A stretch of 64,000 nt of DNA from Frigoribacterium sp. PvP032. Its GTDB lineage: Bacteria; Actinomycetota; Actinomycetes; Actinomycetales; Microbacteriaceae. Below, piece after piece: positions 40,173-48,482 of the stretch. Position 1 is the stretch's first letter, and every line of letters begins with the position of its first letter. The translations under genes and the position numbers were made by a program. The notes below the pieces were generated by a model. The model was not told the origin of the DNA. It searched no databases and saw nothing but the letters and a program-made list of their open reading frames with translations. The stretch spans positions 1 to 64,000 of the forward strand of contig NZ_JAFIBM010000001.1 in the NCBI RefSeq assembly GCF_017833035.1, given 5' to 3'.

Positions 40173-42469
40173 GACGTGACCCTCTCCTGCTGGTCGGCGC
40201 TGGCGCCGAGGTCGTCGGCGCTCGCGCCGTGGTCGGGGGTCGCGTCGGCGGCGCGACGGCCGCGCGGCCGCCCGCCCTGACGCGTGGCGCTCGCACTGGC
40301 ACTGGCACTGGCACTGGAGTCGGGGGCGTGCTCGGCGTGCGCCAGCAGTTCCCTCTCGTGGGCGTGGGCGAAGGCACGCGACGCGGCGAGCTCGGCCTGA
40401 CGGACCTGGTCGCGGGCCGTCTGCTCGGGGTCGTCGGACGGCGTGCGGTCGGCGAGCCGGTACGCGGTCGCGAGGTCCGCCTCCTTCGCTGCGGCCTGCT
40501 CGGCCTCGTCGGCCTGCTGCAGGGCGAGGATCTCCTCGCCGGTGCGCGGTGCGGGCCGCGAGATCTGCGTGCGGGGCGACGCGGGCACCGAGCCGGGAGG
40601 CGCCGTGAGCACCACGGGGGCGTCGGTCACCTCGCCGCGCTGCTCCGCCTTCGCGAAGCGCTTGAGCGTGCGGCCCTCGCGCCAGGCGGCGACGAGGAAA
40701 GCGGACAGGATGAAGGTGTTGAGCAGGTTCCAGACGGTGGCCAGCGTCAGCACGCCGTTGTCGGCGTCGCGGACGAGCGCCACGCACGAGGTCAACGTGA
40801 GGAACAGCCAGAACAGCACCTGCGGGATGATGAAGTTGAACGGCGACGACACCTTGCCCTTGCGGCCGGTGACGCTCCACGCCTCGTCCTTGCCGCTGAT
40901 GACGTTCCACAGCGCCTTGACGTAGATCGGGAACGACACGGTGGCGAGCATCAGCACCTCCCAGCGGAACGAGCCGAGCGTGTAGAACGCCAGCACGATC
41001 TGCATCAGGTAGAAGCCGGCGTAGAAGAGGAACCACTGCAGCACGGAGATGTGCAGGTTCATCGGGCGCAGGTCGAAGAAGATCTCCATCGGCGGCACCA
41101 TGAGCAGCAGCAGGGGCGCGATGCCGGTGAGGTAGTTCGTCGCGGTGACGAAGTACTGCAGGCGCTGGTCCATCGTCAGGGTGCGACGGGGGCTCAGCGG
41201 GTTGTGGCGGAACAGGATCTCGAAGCCGCCCGTCGCCCAGCGGAGCTGCTGCTTGCTGTACGCCTCGATCGTCTCGGGGGCGTCGCCGACCGCGAGCGTC
41301 ATCGGGATGTAGATCGACTTCCAGCCGGCCTCGTGCAGGTGCAGGCTCGTCCAGACGTCCTCCGACTTCGAGTCGGTGTCGATGCCGCCGATCTCGTCGA
41401 TCGCGCTGCGGCGGAAGATCACGTTGGTGCCGACGCAGAAGGCCGCGTTGAAGCGGTTCCGGCCCGGCTGGATGAACCTGTAGAACACGGTCTGCATGTA
41501 GCCCGCGCCGCGGCTGACGAGGCTCGTCAGGTTGCCGTACGTCTGAGGGGTCTGCACGAAGGCGACCTTCTCGTCGACGAAGAACGGCACGGTCTCGAAC
41601 AGGAAGTCCGTCCCGGGCACGAAGTCGGCGTCGAAGATGGCGAAGTAGTCGCCCTTGGCGATGGCCAGCGCGTGGTTCACGTTGCCGGCCTTCGCGCCGT
41701 TGCTGCTCAGGCGGCGGATGTAGCGGGCGCCGAGCTGAGCGGCGAGGTCCTTGACCTCGTCGCTCCGGCCGTCGTCGAGCACCCAGGTGCGGTGCTCGCC
41801 CTTCAGCGCCAGAGCGGCCTGGACGGTCGTCGCGATCTTGGCGAGCTCCTCGCCGTAGACCGTGATGAAGACGTCGGCGACGATCTTCTCGCCGGCGACG
41901 CGCATCGGCCAGAGGTGCGGCGTGCCGCGCAGGCCGAGGCGGTCGATCTCGTCCTCGTCGTACAGGGTGTCCTGCGTCGCGTGGAAGTCGAAGTCGCGGG
42001 GGTCCTGGCCGCCCGAGAGGATCGTCCACATGGCGAAGAGCGTCTGCACGACGAGGATCGCCTCGGCGACGATGATCATCGCGTAGGGCAGGATGTCGCC
42101 CCGGTTGCTCGGGTTCAGCAGGAACTGCGCGTACAGCAGGATGCCGAGCGTGGCGATGAGCACGAGCAGCACCATGACGGGGCTGTGCGCCCGGCCGCCC
42201 TCGGGGCGGGCCGCCACGGTGACGTGGTCGGCCCGCGGCCGAGGAGCAGGCACCGGCTCGCGACGCTGGCCGACGGACCCGGAGGGTGCTAGGTGCCTCA
42301 GGTCGACGGGCGTCGCGGTGTCGGGCCGCTCGTCGTGGACGAGCGCGGCAGTGGTGCCGGTGCGGGGTGTGGTTGCGGTGGTGCCGGCCGCGAGGCGGTC
42401 GGCGGAGGACGACGTGGTGGCCGACCCCGTTTCCGGGGACAGCGGAGCGCCGCGCATGGTTCGGGACAT
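40169..42469 (-). CDS. Processive family-2 glycosyltransferase (cellulose-synthase-like)
   Basis: A 766-residue membrane polysaccharide synthase. Two membrane helices at about residues 97-150 precede the catalytic domain, which has all the GT2 marks: DDG in TWVLDDGRSDEV (about 228), DAD in FAIFDADFVPG (about 279), SED in DSKSEDVWTSLHLHEAGW (about 369) and the processive QxxRW as KQQLRWATGG (about 406). Five further helices follow (about 440-600). The last 150 residues are a charged, Ala-rich disordered tail. No PilZ domain is visible, so c-di-GMP control is not indicated. With the adaptor and the beta-1,3-glucanase it suggests a beta-glucan-type product, but the sugar cannot be read from sequence. 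Confidence 0.88.
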   Translation of the reverse strand: MSRTMRGAPLSPETGSATTSSSADRLAAGTTATTPRTGTTAALVHDERPDTATPVDLRHLAPSGSVGQRREPVPAPRPRADHVTVAARPEGGRAHSPVMVLLVLIATLGILLYAQFLLNPSNRGDILPYAMIIVAEAILVVQTLFAMWTILSGGQDPRDFDFHATQDTLYDEDEIDRLGLRGTPHLWPMRVAGEKIVADVFITVYGEELAKIATTVQAALALKGEHRTWVLDDGRSDEVKDLAAQLGARYIRRLSSNGAKAGNVNHALAIAKGDYFAIFDADFVPGTDFLFETVPFFVDEKVAFVQTPQTYGNLTSLVSRGAGYMQTVFYRFIQPGRNRFNAAFCVGTNVIFRRSAIDEIGGIDTDSKSEDVWTSLHLHEAGWKSIYIPMTLAVGDAPETIEAYSKQQLRWATGGFEILFRHNPLSPRRTLTMDQRLQYFVTATNYLTGIAPLLLLMVPPMEIFFDLRPMNLHISVLQWFLFYAGFYLMQIVLAFYTLGSFRWEVLMLATVSFPIYVKALWNVISGKDEAWSVTGRKGKVSSPFNFIIPQVLFWLFLTLTSCVALVRDADNGVLTLATVWNLLNTFILSAFLVAAWREGRTLKRFAKAEQRGEVTDAPVVLTAPPGSVPASPRTQISRPAPRTGEEILALQQADEAEQAAAKEADLATAYRLADRTPSDDPEQTARDQVRQAELAASRAFAHAHERELLAHAEHAPDSSASASASASATRQGGRPRGRRAADATPDHGASADDLGASADQQERVTS

Positions 42470-42957
42470 GCGAGTACTTCTCTCCTGGTTCGGGACTACG
42501 GAGATCCCGGACGGCAGAGAGCAGCGGGTGTCGCCTGCAGACGTCCGGGGAGGGCGTCGGCAGCTGTGGCGACGGGTGCGTGCAGTCGACGGCCTGGGTG
42601 TGAGCCGGCGACGGCGGTGATCGGAGGAGGGTGCCTCCGCGGCTCGTCCTCGCGGACGGGCCTGTCGGGTGCGCCCGGTGGGTGGCCGGGCGGCGGGTGG
42701 TGCTGCTTGCGGGTGTTTCTGGTGGTGCTGATGGTGCTGGTGGGGCCGTCGCCGTGTGGGCCTTTCGGGGGACCTCGCGGCGACTGCTCAGAACAGTACA
42801 GGCTGGTCTGGAACCGGGTTGTCACCCTTTCGGGGGGTCGTACCCCTCCTGTGCGGCACACCCCCGTCGGGACCCGCGCCGTTGCTGGCCTCATACCCGA
42901 CGGTATCGCCCGTCGTGTCACCCGGGCGAGGGACAGACTCACCCGGGGTGCCCAGGC
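42470..42957 (-). other. Long upstream region of the glycosyltransferase operon
   Basis: 488 bases without a supported gene; an open frame at 42496-42942 looks like composition noise. On the minus strand it holds small hairpins (for example CGACGGTATCGCCCGTCG at 42896-42913) and a long pyrimidine/CA-rich stretch (about 42650-42740). A ribosome binding site GGAGAG lies before the start at 42469. I find no named riboswitch. A regulatory leader is possible. Confidence 0.4.
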
Positions 42958-43878
42958 TCAGGCCCCGACGTCGCGGACCCAGCGCGCCAGGAACTCCGCC
43001 CCGGCCTCGTCGTGGATGAGTCCCGACGCGCTGGTGAGCACCGGGTACTCGGTGGCGGGCACGCCGTCCGCCGGGCGGACGTCGACGTGCGCGACGTCGT
43101 GGCCGTTCGCGTGCAGCCAGTCGGCCATGGCGTAGTCGCTGCGCGAGTCGCCCACGGTGCGCCAGGCGACGGGCAGCTCGCCGTCCTCGGCGAGCAGCTC
43201 GAGGGCGCGCTCGGCGCCGAGGTCCTTGCCGAGGCGCACCGACTCGATGTCGGTCGAGATGATCGTCGGGTCGACGCGCCACTGCACCTCGCCGTGGGCG
43301 TCGCGACGGTCGTCGTCGAGGCGCCGGACGCCGAATCCTCGCCGGACCAGCGCCTCCATCGCCTTCTCGTCGAACTCGCGCTGCCGGGCCAGGTAGGTCG
43401 CCGACTCGACGGTCGTGAGCTGCTCGATCGAGACCATCGCGCGCTTGGTGTGGTCGAAGAAGACCAGGTCGGCGAACTCGTGCGTGACGAGCTCGTCCAT
43501 CTCGGCGGCGAAGTCGGCGGGCATCGCCAGGTCGGAGTCGACCTGCACCTCGCTCATCCCGCCGGGGCCGTGCTCGGGGCCGATCGAGAACCAGGAGGCG
43601 CCCTTCTCGCAGATGCCGTGCACCCGGGCGCCGGCGGGCAGGCCCGCCGCGATCATGGGGCCGACGACCTCGTCGCGGATGAACGCGTCAGACCGCCCCG
43701 TGTTGAAGACGACCGGGATGCCCGCCGCCGCGAGCGCGACCAGGTCACGCGTGATCTGCGGCAGGGCGATGCTGCGGCTGACCGGGCTGGCGATCGGCCC
43801 GTCGACGTCGAGGAGCAGGCCGAGGGGCGGGGGCGTCCGGGGCGTCGAGGGGGCGGTGGTCGAGGAGGCGGTGGTCAC
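42958..43878 (-). CDS. HAD superfamily hydrolase
   Basis: A 306-residue HAD phosphatase-type protein. Motif I is LGLLLDVDGPIASP with the DxD pair (about residues 19-32), motif II is the Thr/Ser strand VVFNTGRSD (about 61-69) and motif IV is RTVGDSRSDYAMADW (about 249-263). The large cap between them suggests the Cof/HAD-IIB-like group acting on sugar phosphates. GTG at 43878 is chosen because a GAGGAT box stands six bases before it, as in other leaderless genes here. It lies upstream of the glycosyltransferase operon on the same strand but 488 bases away. Confidence 0.8.
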   Translation of the reverse strand: MTTASSTTAPSTPRTPPPLGLLLDVDGPIASPVSRSIALPQITRDLVALAAAGIPVVFNTGRSDAFIRDEVVGPMIAAGLPAGARVHGICEKGASWFSIGPEHGPGGMSEVQVDSDLAMPADFAAEMDELVTHEFADLVFFDHTKRAMVSIEQLTTVESATYLARQREFDEKAMEALVRRGFGVRRLDDDRRDAHGEVQWRVDPTIISTDIESVRLGKDLGAERALELLAEDGELPVAWRTVGDSRSDYAMADWLHANGHDVAHVDVRPADGVPATEYPVLTSASGLIHDEAGAEFLARWVRDVGA

Positions 43879-43997
43879 CGGCCCATCCTCGCAGTCGCTG
43901 CGCTCGCGCGCGCTCCCGGGCGCCTCGACCGCACGGAGGAGCCGCCCGCCCGCCCCGGGTGGGAGGATGGGGGGTCCAGACCCCGAAGGAGATCCCC

Positions 43998-44444
43998 GTG
44001 CCGCAGCTGCCCGCACCCGTGATCGCGGCACTCGAGGCCTTCGCTGCGCCCGACGCACGCGACGCCGTCCAGAGCCTGACCGCCGACGGCGACGACGCCC
44101 CCCGCGAGCGCCTCGCCGCCCTGCTCGACTCGGTCGAGTGGGTCGACATGGGCGTCGTCCACCCGATGGCGCCCGAGCTGCGCGACCCGGAGGGCGTGCG
44201 CCGGCTGCTGACCGCGATGGGCGCGGAGGGGCGCTGCGCCGTGCTCTCGGGCAGCGGCTCAGAAGACGACCGCGACCTCGGCGGCGCGCTCGACCAGGTG
44301 CTGCAGCAGCAGTCCGGAGGTGCGCTCGTGGTCTGTCGGCCGGGGCCGCTCGCCTTCCTGGTGACCGCCTCCGGCGAGCGCTGGCTGCTCAGCGACCGTG
44401 AGCTGCCGCAGCTCACCGGCCCGCTGCCCGTCATCCGCGACTAG
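43998..44444 (+). CDS. Conserved hypothetical protein, 148 residues
   Basis: An alpha/beta protein of unknown role. The N-terminal half is helical (APVIAALEAFAAPDARDAV) and the C-terminal half has strands such as CAVLSGSGSEDDRDLGGAL and GALVVCRPGPLAFLVTASGER. No signal peptide or catalytic motif is evident. GTG at 43998 has GAAGGAGA at the right distance. The SDR gene follows after 33 bases on the same strand. Confidence 0.6.
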   Translation: MPQLPAPVIAALEAFAAPDARDAVQSLTADGDDAPRERLAALLDSVEWVDMGVVHPMAPELRDPEGVRRLLTAMGAEGRCAVLSGSGSEDDRDLGGALDQVLQQQSGGALVVCRPGPLAFLVTASGERWLLSDRELPQLTGPLPVIRD

Positions 44445-44477
44445 GCGCGGTCAGGCAGGCGTCGGCAGACTGGGGCG

Positions 44478-45170
44478 ATGACCACCGACGCACCTCGCCC
44501 CACCGCCCTCGTCACCGGGGCCACCCGCGGCATCGGCCTCGCGATCGCCCGTGACCTGTCGCGCACCCACCACGTCGTCGTGCACGGCCGAGACGAGGAG
44601 GCGCTGGTCGCCCTCGCCGGCTCCCTCCCGTCGGCCTCGCCCTGGGTCGCCGACCTCGCGGGGCCGTCCTTCGAGGCGCCGTCGCTCGACCGTCTCGACG
44701 TCGTCGTGCACGCCGCGGGAGTGATCGGCGGCGACGCCGTCGAGGGCACGAGCCGCGACGACTGGCGCCGCGTCTTCGAGGTCAACGTCTTCGCCGTCGC
44801 CGAGCTGACCCGTCAGCTGCTGCCTGCCCTGCGTGCAGCGCAGGGCACCGTCGTGGCGATCAACAGCGGCTCGGGGTTCACGGCGGGCCCCGGGGGCGGC
44901 ACCTACGCGGCGAGCAAGTTCGCGCTGCGCGCCCTCACCGACTCTCTGCGCGAGGAGGAGCGACCGCACGGCGTACGCGTCAGCTCGGTCCACCCGGGCC
45001 GCGTCGACACCGACATGCAGCACGAACTGGTCGAGAGCGAGGGCGGCGTCTACGACACCGCGCTGTACCTCGAGCCGCAGTCGGTGGCCGACGCGGTGCG
45101 CCTCGTCGTCGACCTGCCCCACGGCGCCACGGCCGAGGTCGTCTCGGTGCGGCCGACGCGACGCGCCTGA
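44478..45170 (+). CDS. Short-chain dehydrogenase/reductase
   Basis: A 230-residue classical SDR. The cofactor loop is LVTGATRGIGLAIA (about residues 11-24), NNAG is replaced by VVHAAGVIGG, the catalytic Ser is in INSGSG (about 131-136) and the Tyr/Lys in TYAASKFALRAL (about 144-155). The ending VSSVHPGRVDTDM is typical. Substrate unknown. A CAGACT box lies six bases before the ATG at 44466-44471. Confidence 0.9.
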   Translation: MTTDAPRPTALVTGATRGIGLAIARDLSRTHHVVVHGRDEEALVALAGSLPSASPWVADLAGPSFEAPSLDRLDVVVHAAGVIGGDAVEGTSRDDWRRVFEVNVFAVAELTRQLLPALRAAQGTVVAINSGSGFTAGPGGGTYAASKFALRALTDSLREEERPHGVRVSSVHPGRVDTDMQHELVESEGGVYDTALYLEPQSVADAVRLVVDLPHGATAEVVSVRPTRRA

Positions 45171-45211
45171 CCGCCGAGCGCCGCATCGGCCCGCGGTCTA
45201 GCGTCGGTCGC

Positions 45212-46663
45212 ATGACGACCGCGACGCGACAGACGGCCACCGACCCCGCCACGGAGGCGACCATCGGCGACGAGGGCGGGCCGAGCTCCGAGCCGGCGAC
45301 GCTCCTGATCCTGGGCGCGTCCGGCGACCTGGCCGCCCGCCTCCTGATGCCCGGCCTCGGGGGGCTGCTCGCCCACGAGCCCGTGCGACGCGTGCAGCTG
45401 ATCGGCGCAGGCGTCGAGGAGTACACGGACGAGCAGTGGCACCAGCGTGTCGAGGACTCGTTCGCCAGCGTCGAGGCGACCGGGCCCGCGGTCGACGCCC
45501 TCCTCAGCTCGACCCGCTACATCACCGCGGACGTGACCTCGGTCGACGCCCTGACCACGCTGCTCGACGCGTGCGAGGCGCCCCCGGCGATCTACTTCGC
45601 CCTGCCGCCCGCGATCACCGAGAAGGCCTGCGAGGCCCTGAAGCAGGTGCAGCTGCCCGAGGGCACCGCACTCGCGCTCGAGAAGCCGTTCGGCACCGAC
45701 GTGGCGTCGGCCGAGCACCTCAACCGGCTCGTCCTGCAGCTCGTCCCCGAGGAGCGGGTGCACCGCGTCGACCACTTCCTCGGCCGCGCGACCGTGCTCA
45801 ACCTGCTCGGCCTGCGCTTCGCGAACCGCCTGATCGAGCCGATGCTCAACAACCAGCACGTCGAGAGCATCGACATCGTCTACGACGAGACGCTCGGCCT
45901 CGAGGGCCGGGCCCGCTACTACGACCACGCCGGCGCCCTGGTCGACATGATCCAGAGCCACCTGCTGCAGGTGATGGCCGTCCTCACGATGAACGCCCCG
46001 TCGACGCTCAAGGCCGTCGACCTGCGCGACGAGAAGCAGCTCGTGCTGCGCGCCACGCGCCTCCTCGACGGCGATCCCGTCGCCAACAGCCGTCGCGCCC
46101 GCTACACGGCCGGCACGATCGAGGGCCGCGACCTGCCCGCCTACACCGCCGAGGAGGGGGTGGACGCGTCGATCGAGACCGAGACGCTCGCCGAGATGGT
46201 CGTCGAGGTGCAGAACTGGCGCTGGGCCGGCGTGCCGATCCGGCTGCGCTCGGGCAAGGCCCTGGCCTCGAGGAGGCGCGAGATCGTCATCACCTTCCGC
46301 CCGCCGACGCACGTGCCGCGCGAGTTCGTCGGCGGTGGCACCCCTGACCGCCTCCGCATCGCGATCGCCCCCGACGAGATGTCGCTCGAGCTCAACGTCA
46401 ACGGCCCCGGCGACTCGTACGACCTGTCGCGGGCGACCCTGCACGCCGAGTTCGGCCTCGGCGACCTGACGGCCTACGGCGAGGTGCTCGCGGGGATCCT
46501 CGACGGCGACCCGACCCTGTCGGTGCGCGGCGACTCGGCGGTCGAGGGGTGGCGCATCGTCGCCCCCGTGCTCGAGGCGTGGCGGGCGGGCGACGTGCCG
46601 ATCGACGAGTACCCGGCAGGCACGGCGGGGCCGTCGTCGTGGCCCGCGGTCGAGGACGACTGA
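45212..46663 (+). CDS. Glucose-6-phosphate dehydrogenase family protein, divergent active site
   Basis: A 483-residue member of the Zwf family, the first step of the oxidative pentose-phosphate route. The NADP site is LLILGASGDLAARLLMPGL (about residues 31-49). The substrate/catalytic signature, normally DHYLGKE, reads RVDHFLGRATVLNLL (about 185-199): the catalytic His stays but Tyr is Phe, Lys is Arg and Glu is Ala. The C-terminal part (RSGKALASRRREIVITFR) keeps the usual RxGK. It may be a second, specialised or altered dehydrogenase. TAGCGT (45199-45204) stands seven bases before the ATG. Only nine bases separate it from the convergent next gene. Confidence 0.85.
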   Translation: MTTATRQTATDPATEATIGDEGGPSSEPATLLILGASGDLAARLLMPGLGGLLAHEPVRRVQLIGAGVEEYTDEQWHQRVEDSFASVEATGPAVDALLSSTRYITADVTSVDALTTLLDACEAPPAIYFALPPAITEKACEALKQVQLPEGTALALEKPFGTDVASAEHLNRLVLQLVPEERVHRVDHFLGRATVLNLLGLRFANRLIEPMLNNQHVESIDIVYDETLGLEGRARYYDHAGALVDMIQSHLLQVMAVLTMNAPSTLKAVDLRDEKQLVLRATRLLDGDPVANSRRARYTAGTIEGRDLPAYTAEEGVDASIETETLAEMVVEVQNWRWAGVPIRLRSGKALASRRREIVITFRPPTHVPREFVGGGTPDRLRIAIAPDEMSLELNVNGPGDSYDLSRATLHAEFGLGDLTAYGEVLAGILDGDPTLSVRGDSAVEGWRIVAPVLEAWRAGDVPIDEYPAGTAGPSSWPAVEDD

Positions 46664-46672
46664 GCGGGCTGC

Positions 46673-47470
46673 TCAGCCGAGGCTGACGAACTGCGTCACG
46701 TCGTCGCGCGGCAGCTCGTCGGCCACGGCCCTGACCTGCATCGAGGCGACCGTGACGGCCGCGCCGTGGCTGGTGAGGAACGCGGTGTCGCTCGCGTCAC
46801 GGCCCGTCGCGATGCGCAGCAGGGTGCTGCGGGGGGCGAGCGTGGTGGCGTCGACGACGTGCCACTCGTCGTCGACGAAGGCCTCGGCGACGGCGTGGAA
46901 GTCCATCGGCGAGAGGCCGGGCGCGTAGACCGACACCAGCCGGGCGGGCACGTCGAGGGCGCGCAGCAGCGCGATCACGAGGTGCGCGTAGTCGCGGCAC
47001 ACGCCCTGCCGGTCGAGCAGCGTCTGCACGGCGCCGTCGGTGGGGGCGCTCGCCCCGGGGACGTAGGCGAGGTGCGAGCCCACCCACGAGCTGACGGCGG
47101 CGAGCAGGTCGCGGCCCGTCAGCCCGCCGAACTCCGCCCGCGCCGTCGGGGCGAGGGTGTCCGACTCGCAGTAGCGGCTCGGGCGACGGGACCGCACGAG
47201 GTCGAGCTCGTCGACAGGAGGCGCGGCGAGCCTCCCGTCCACGACCACTCGGTAGTCGACGAGCACCCTCCCCGCCCCCACGTCGCAGAGGTGCAGGCGG
47301 GTGCCGTGCTGGTCGACGAGCTCGCGGACGGCGACGGGAGCTCCGTCCTGGGTGACGACCAGCGCCTCCTCGGCTCGCTGCTCGTACAGGGCCGAGGCGG
47401 CCACGGACAGGACGAACTCGGCCGGGCCGGCGACGTCGAACTCGAGGCGGGCGGAGGCGGTGCGCTTCAT
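46673..47470 (-). CDS. Transglutaminase-like domain protein
   Basis: A 265-residue cytoplasmic transglutaminase-like protein. The Cys-His-Asp triad is clear: Cys in RQGVCRDYAHLVIALLRAL (about residues 154-172), His in PMDFHAVAEAFVDDEW (about 193) and Asp in HVVDATTLAPR (about 208). The N-terminal beta part (SARLEFDVAGPAEFVLSVA) matches the usual bacterial form. It may cut or cross-link peptides; the target is unknown. CAGGCT lies seven bases before the ATG on the minus strand. Confidence 0.88.
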   Translation of the reverse strand: MKRTASARLEFDVAGPAEFVLSVAASALYEQRAEEALVVTQDGAPVAVRELVDQHGTRLHLCDVGAGRVLVDYRVVVDGRLAAPPVDELDLVRSRRPSRYCESDTLAPTARAEFGGLTGRDLLAAVSSWVGSHLAYVPGASAPTDGAVQTLLDRQGVCRDYAHLVIALLRALDVPARLVSVYAPGLSPMDFHAVAEAFVDDEWHVVDATTLAPRSTLLRIATGRDASDTAFLTSHGAAVTVASMQVRAVADELPRDDVTQFVSLG

Positions 47471-47542
47471 GCCCCCGAGCCTGGCAGGTGCGCGGGTCGG
47501 CGCCGAGTCGGGCGTGGGTCGCGCGTGTGAACTCGCCGGCGT

Positions 47543-47605
47543 CGAGTGGTCAGCAGATGCTCTGCGCAGGCCTCTCGACGACGCCAGGTGACCACTCGAG
47601 GGTCA
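47543..47605. repeat. Family G inverted repeat, copy G1
   Basis: CGAGTGGTCA (47543-47552) pairs with TGACCACTCG (47589-47598), both perfect, in the divergent gap between the transglutaminase-like gene and the small hypothetical gene. The same arms occur at 47983-48042. Confidence 0.65.
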
Positions 47606-47652
47606 TAACCTCCGAGCACAGGAGGCGCGGCCCGACACGGCAGGATGAGGGC

Positions 47653-47949
47653 ATGCCCTCGTATCGCGTCCTGCTCGCCGTCGGCTCGCTGCGCCCCGGG
47701 GCGCGGCCCGACTCGCTGCTGCCGACGGCCGCCGCATCCGCCGCCGAGCACACCACCGTCGAGGCGAACGACATCATGATGGTGCGGGGCGAGCCTCAGC
47801 TCGTGGTGCGCTTCACCGGGGCCGACGACCCGTTCGCGCTCGGTGTCGGCGCCGCGGTCGAGTCGACGATCGCCCAGCTGGCCGACGTGCGGAGCGCCCG
47901 CGTCACCCGCCGTGATGGCGGCGCCTGGACCCTCGTCGGCGCGGTCTGA
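47653..47949 (+). CDS. Small hypothetical protein, 98 residues
   Basis: A compact alpha/beta protein (YRVLLAVGSLRPG, VVRFTGADDPFALGVGAAVE, ARVTRRDGGAWTLVGAV) of unknown role. CAGGAT at 47641-47646 stands six bases before the ATG. The gene is bracketed by the two copies of inverted repeat family G. Confidence 0.6.
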   Translation: MPSYRVLLAVGSLRPGARPDSLLPTAAASAAEHTTVEANDIMMVRGEPQLVVRFTGADDPFALGVGAAVESTIAQLADVRSARVTRRDGGAWTLVGAV

Positions 47950-47982
47950 CCCCGACTGCGCTAGAGATGACCCTGGGGCGCA

Positions 47983-48042
47983 GCCGAGTGGCCAACAACT
48001 GTTCACGCCCGAGCGGTCAGGAGCCGTTCCTGACCACTCGGC
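47983..48042. repeat. Family G inverted repeat, copy G2
   Basis: GCCGAGTGGCCA (47983-47994) pairs with TGACCACTCGGC (48031-48042). A nested pair CGAGCGGTCAGGA/TCCTGACCACTCG (48010-48040) gives an alternative hairpin. It separates the small hypothetical gene from the small lipoprotein gene. Confidence 0.7.
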
Positions 48043-48070
48043 CGACGCACCGCGTGCGTAGGCTCGGCAG

Positions 48071-48328
48071 ATGACGACGAGCGCGACCACGGGCCGGGCA
48101 GGCAGGGCGACCAGGGCCGCACGCGCTGTGACGACGGTGGCCGCGACCGCGCTCATGATCGGGGCACTGGCGGGCTGCGGCGAGCGCGACGACCCCGTGG
48201 TCACTCCGACCCCGTCGCCGGTGAGCCCGACCGCGACGCCCGAACCCGCCACCCCCGAGCCCTCGGTGGAGGTGCCGGTCACGACCGACAAGCCCACCGA
48301 CCGCCAGACGATCCCGCCCCAGAACTAG
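48071..48328 (+). CDS. Small lipoprotein, 85 residues
   Basis: A short predicted lipoprotein: basic n-region, hydrophobic core (AVTTVAATALMIGALAGC) with lipobox LAGC near residues 33-36, then a Pro/Thr/Glu-rich unstructured tail. No domain is recognised. TAGGCT (48059-48064) lies six bases before the ATG. A strong inverted repeat follows. Confidence 0.75.
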   Translation: MTTSATTGRAGRATRAARAVTTVAATALMIGALAGCGERDDPVVTPTPSPVSPTATPEPATPEPSVEVPVTTDKPTDRQTIPPQN

Positions 48329-48377
48329 CGCCCCTCGTCGGCCCCGGCCAGCTGGCCGACTGGCCGACCAGCTGGCT

Positions 48378-48431
48378 GAACCGACAGAGAAGGTCCTCCC
48401 CGAGTTCGGGAAGGACCTTCTCTGACGGTTC
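48378..48431. terminator. 27-bp inverted repeat between convergent genes
   Basis: 48378-48404 pairs with 48405-48431 with only three mismatches; the core CAGAGAAGGTCCT and AGGACCTTCTCTG is perfect. It lies between the small lipoprotein gene and the wall-lytic-type gene and fits a bidirectional terminator. Confidence 0.85.
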
Positions 48432-48482
48432 AGCGCGCCCGTCACCCCCGTGACGGACCGCGGACGAGACCGGTGGCCGGGC

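Noticed and set aside
42496-42942. A 148-codon open frame upstream of the glycosyltransferase gene
   Set aside because: No domain, biased composition and poor start context; most likely noise in a GC-rich leader.
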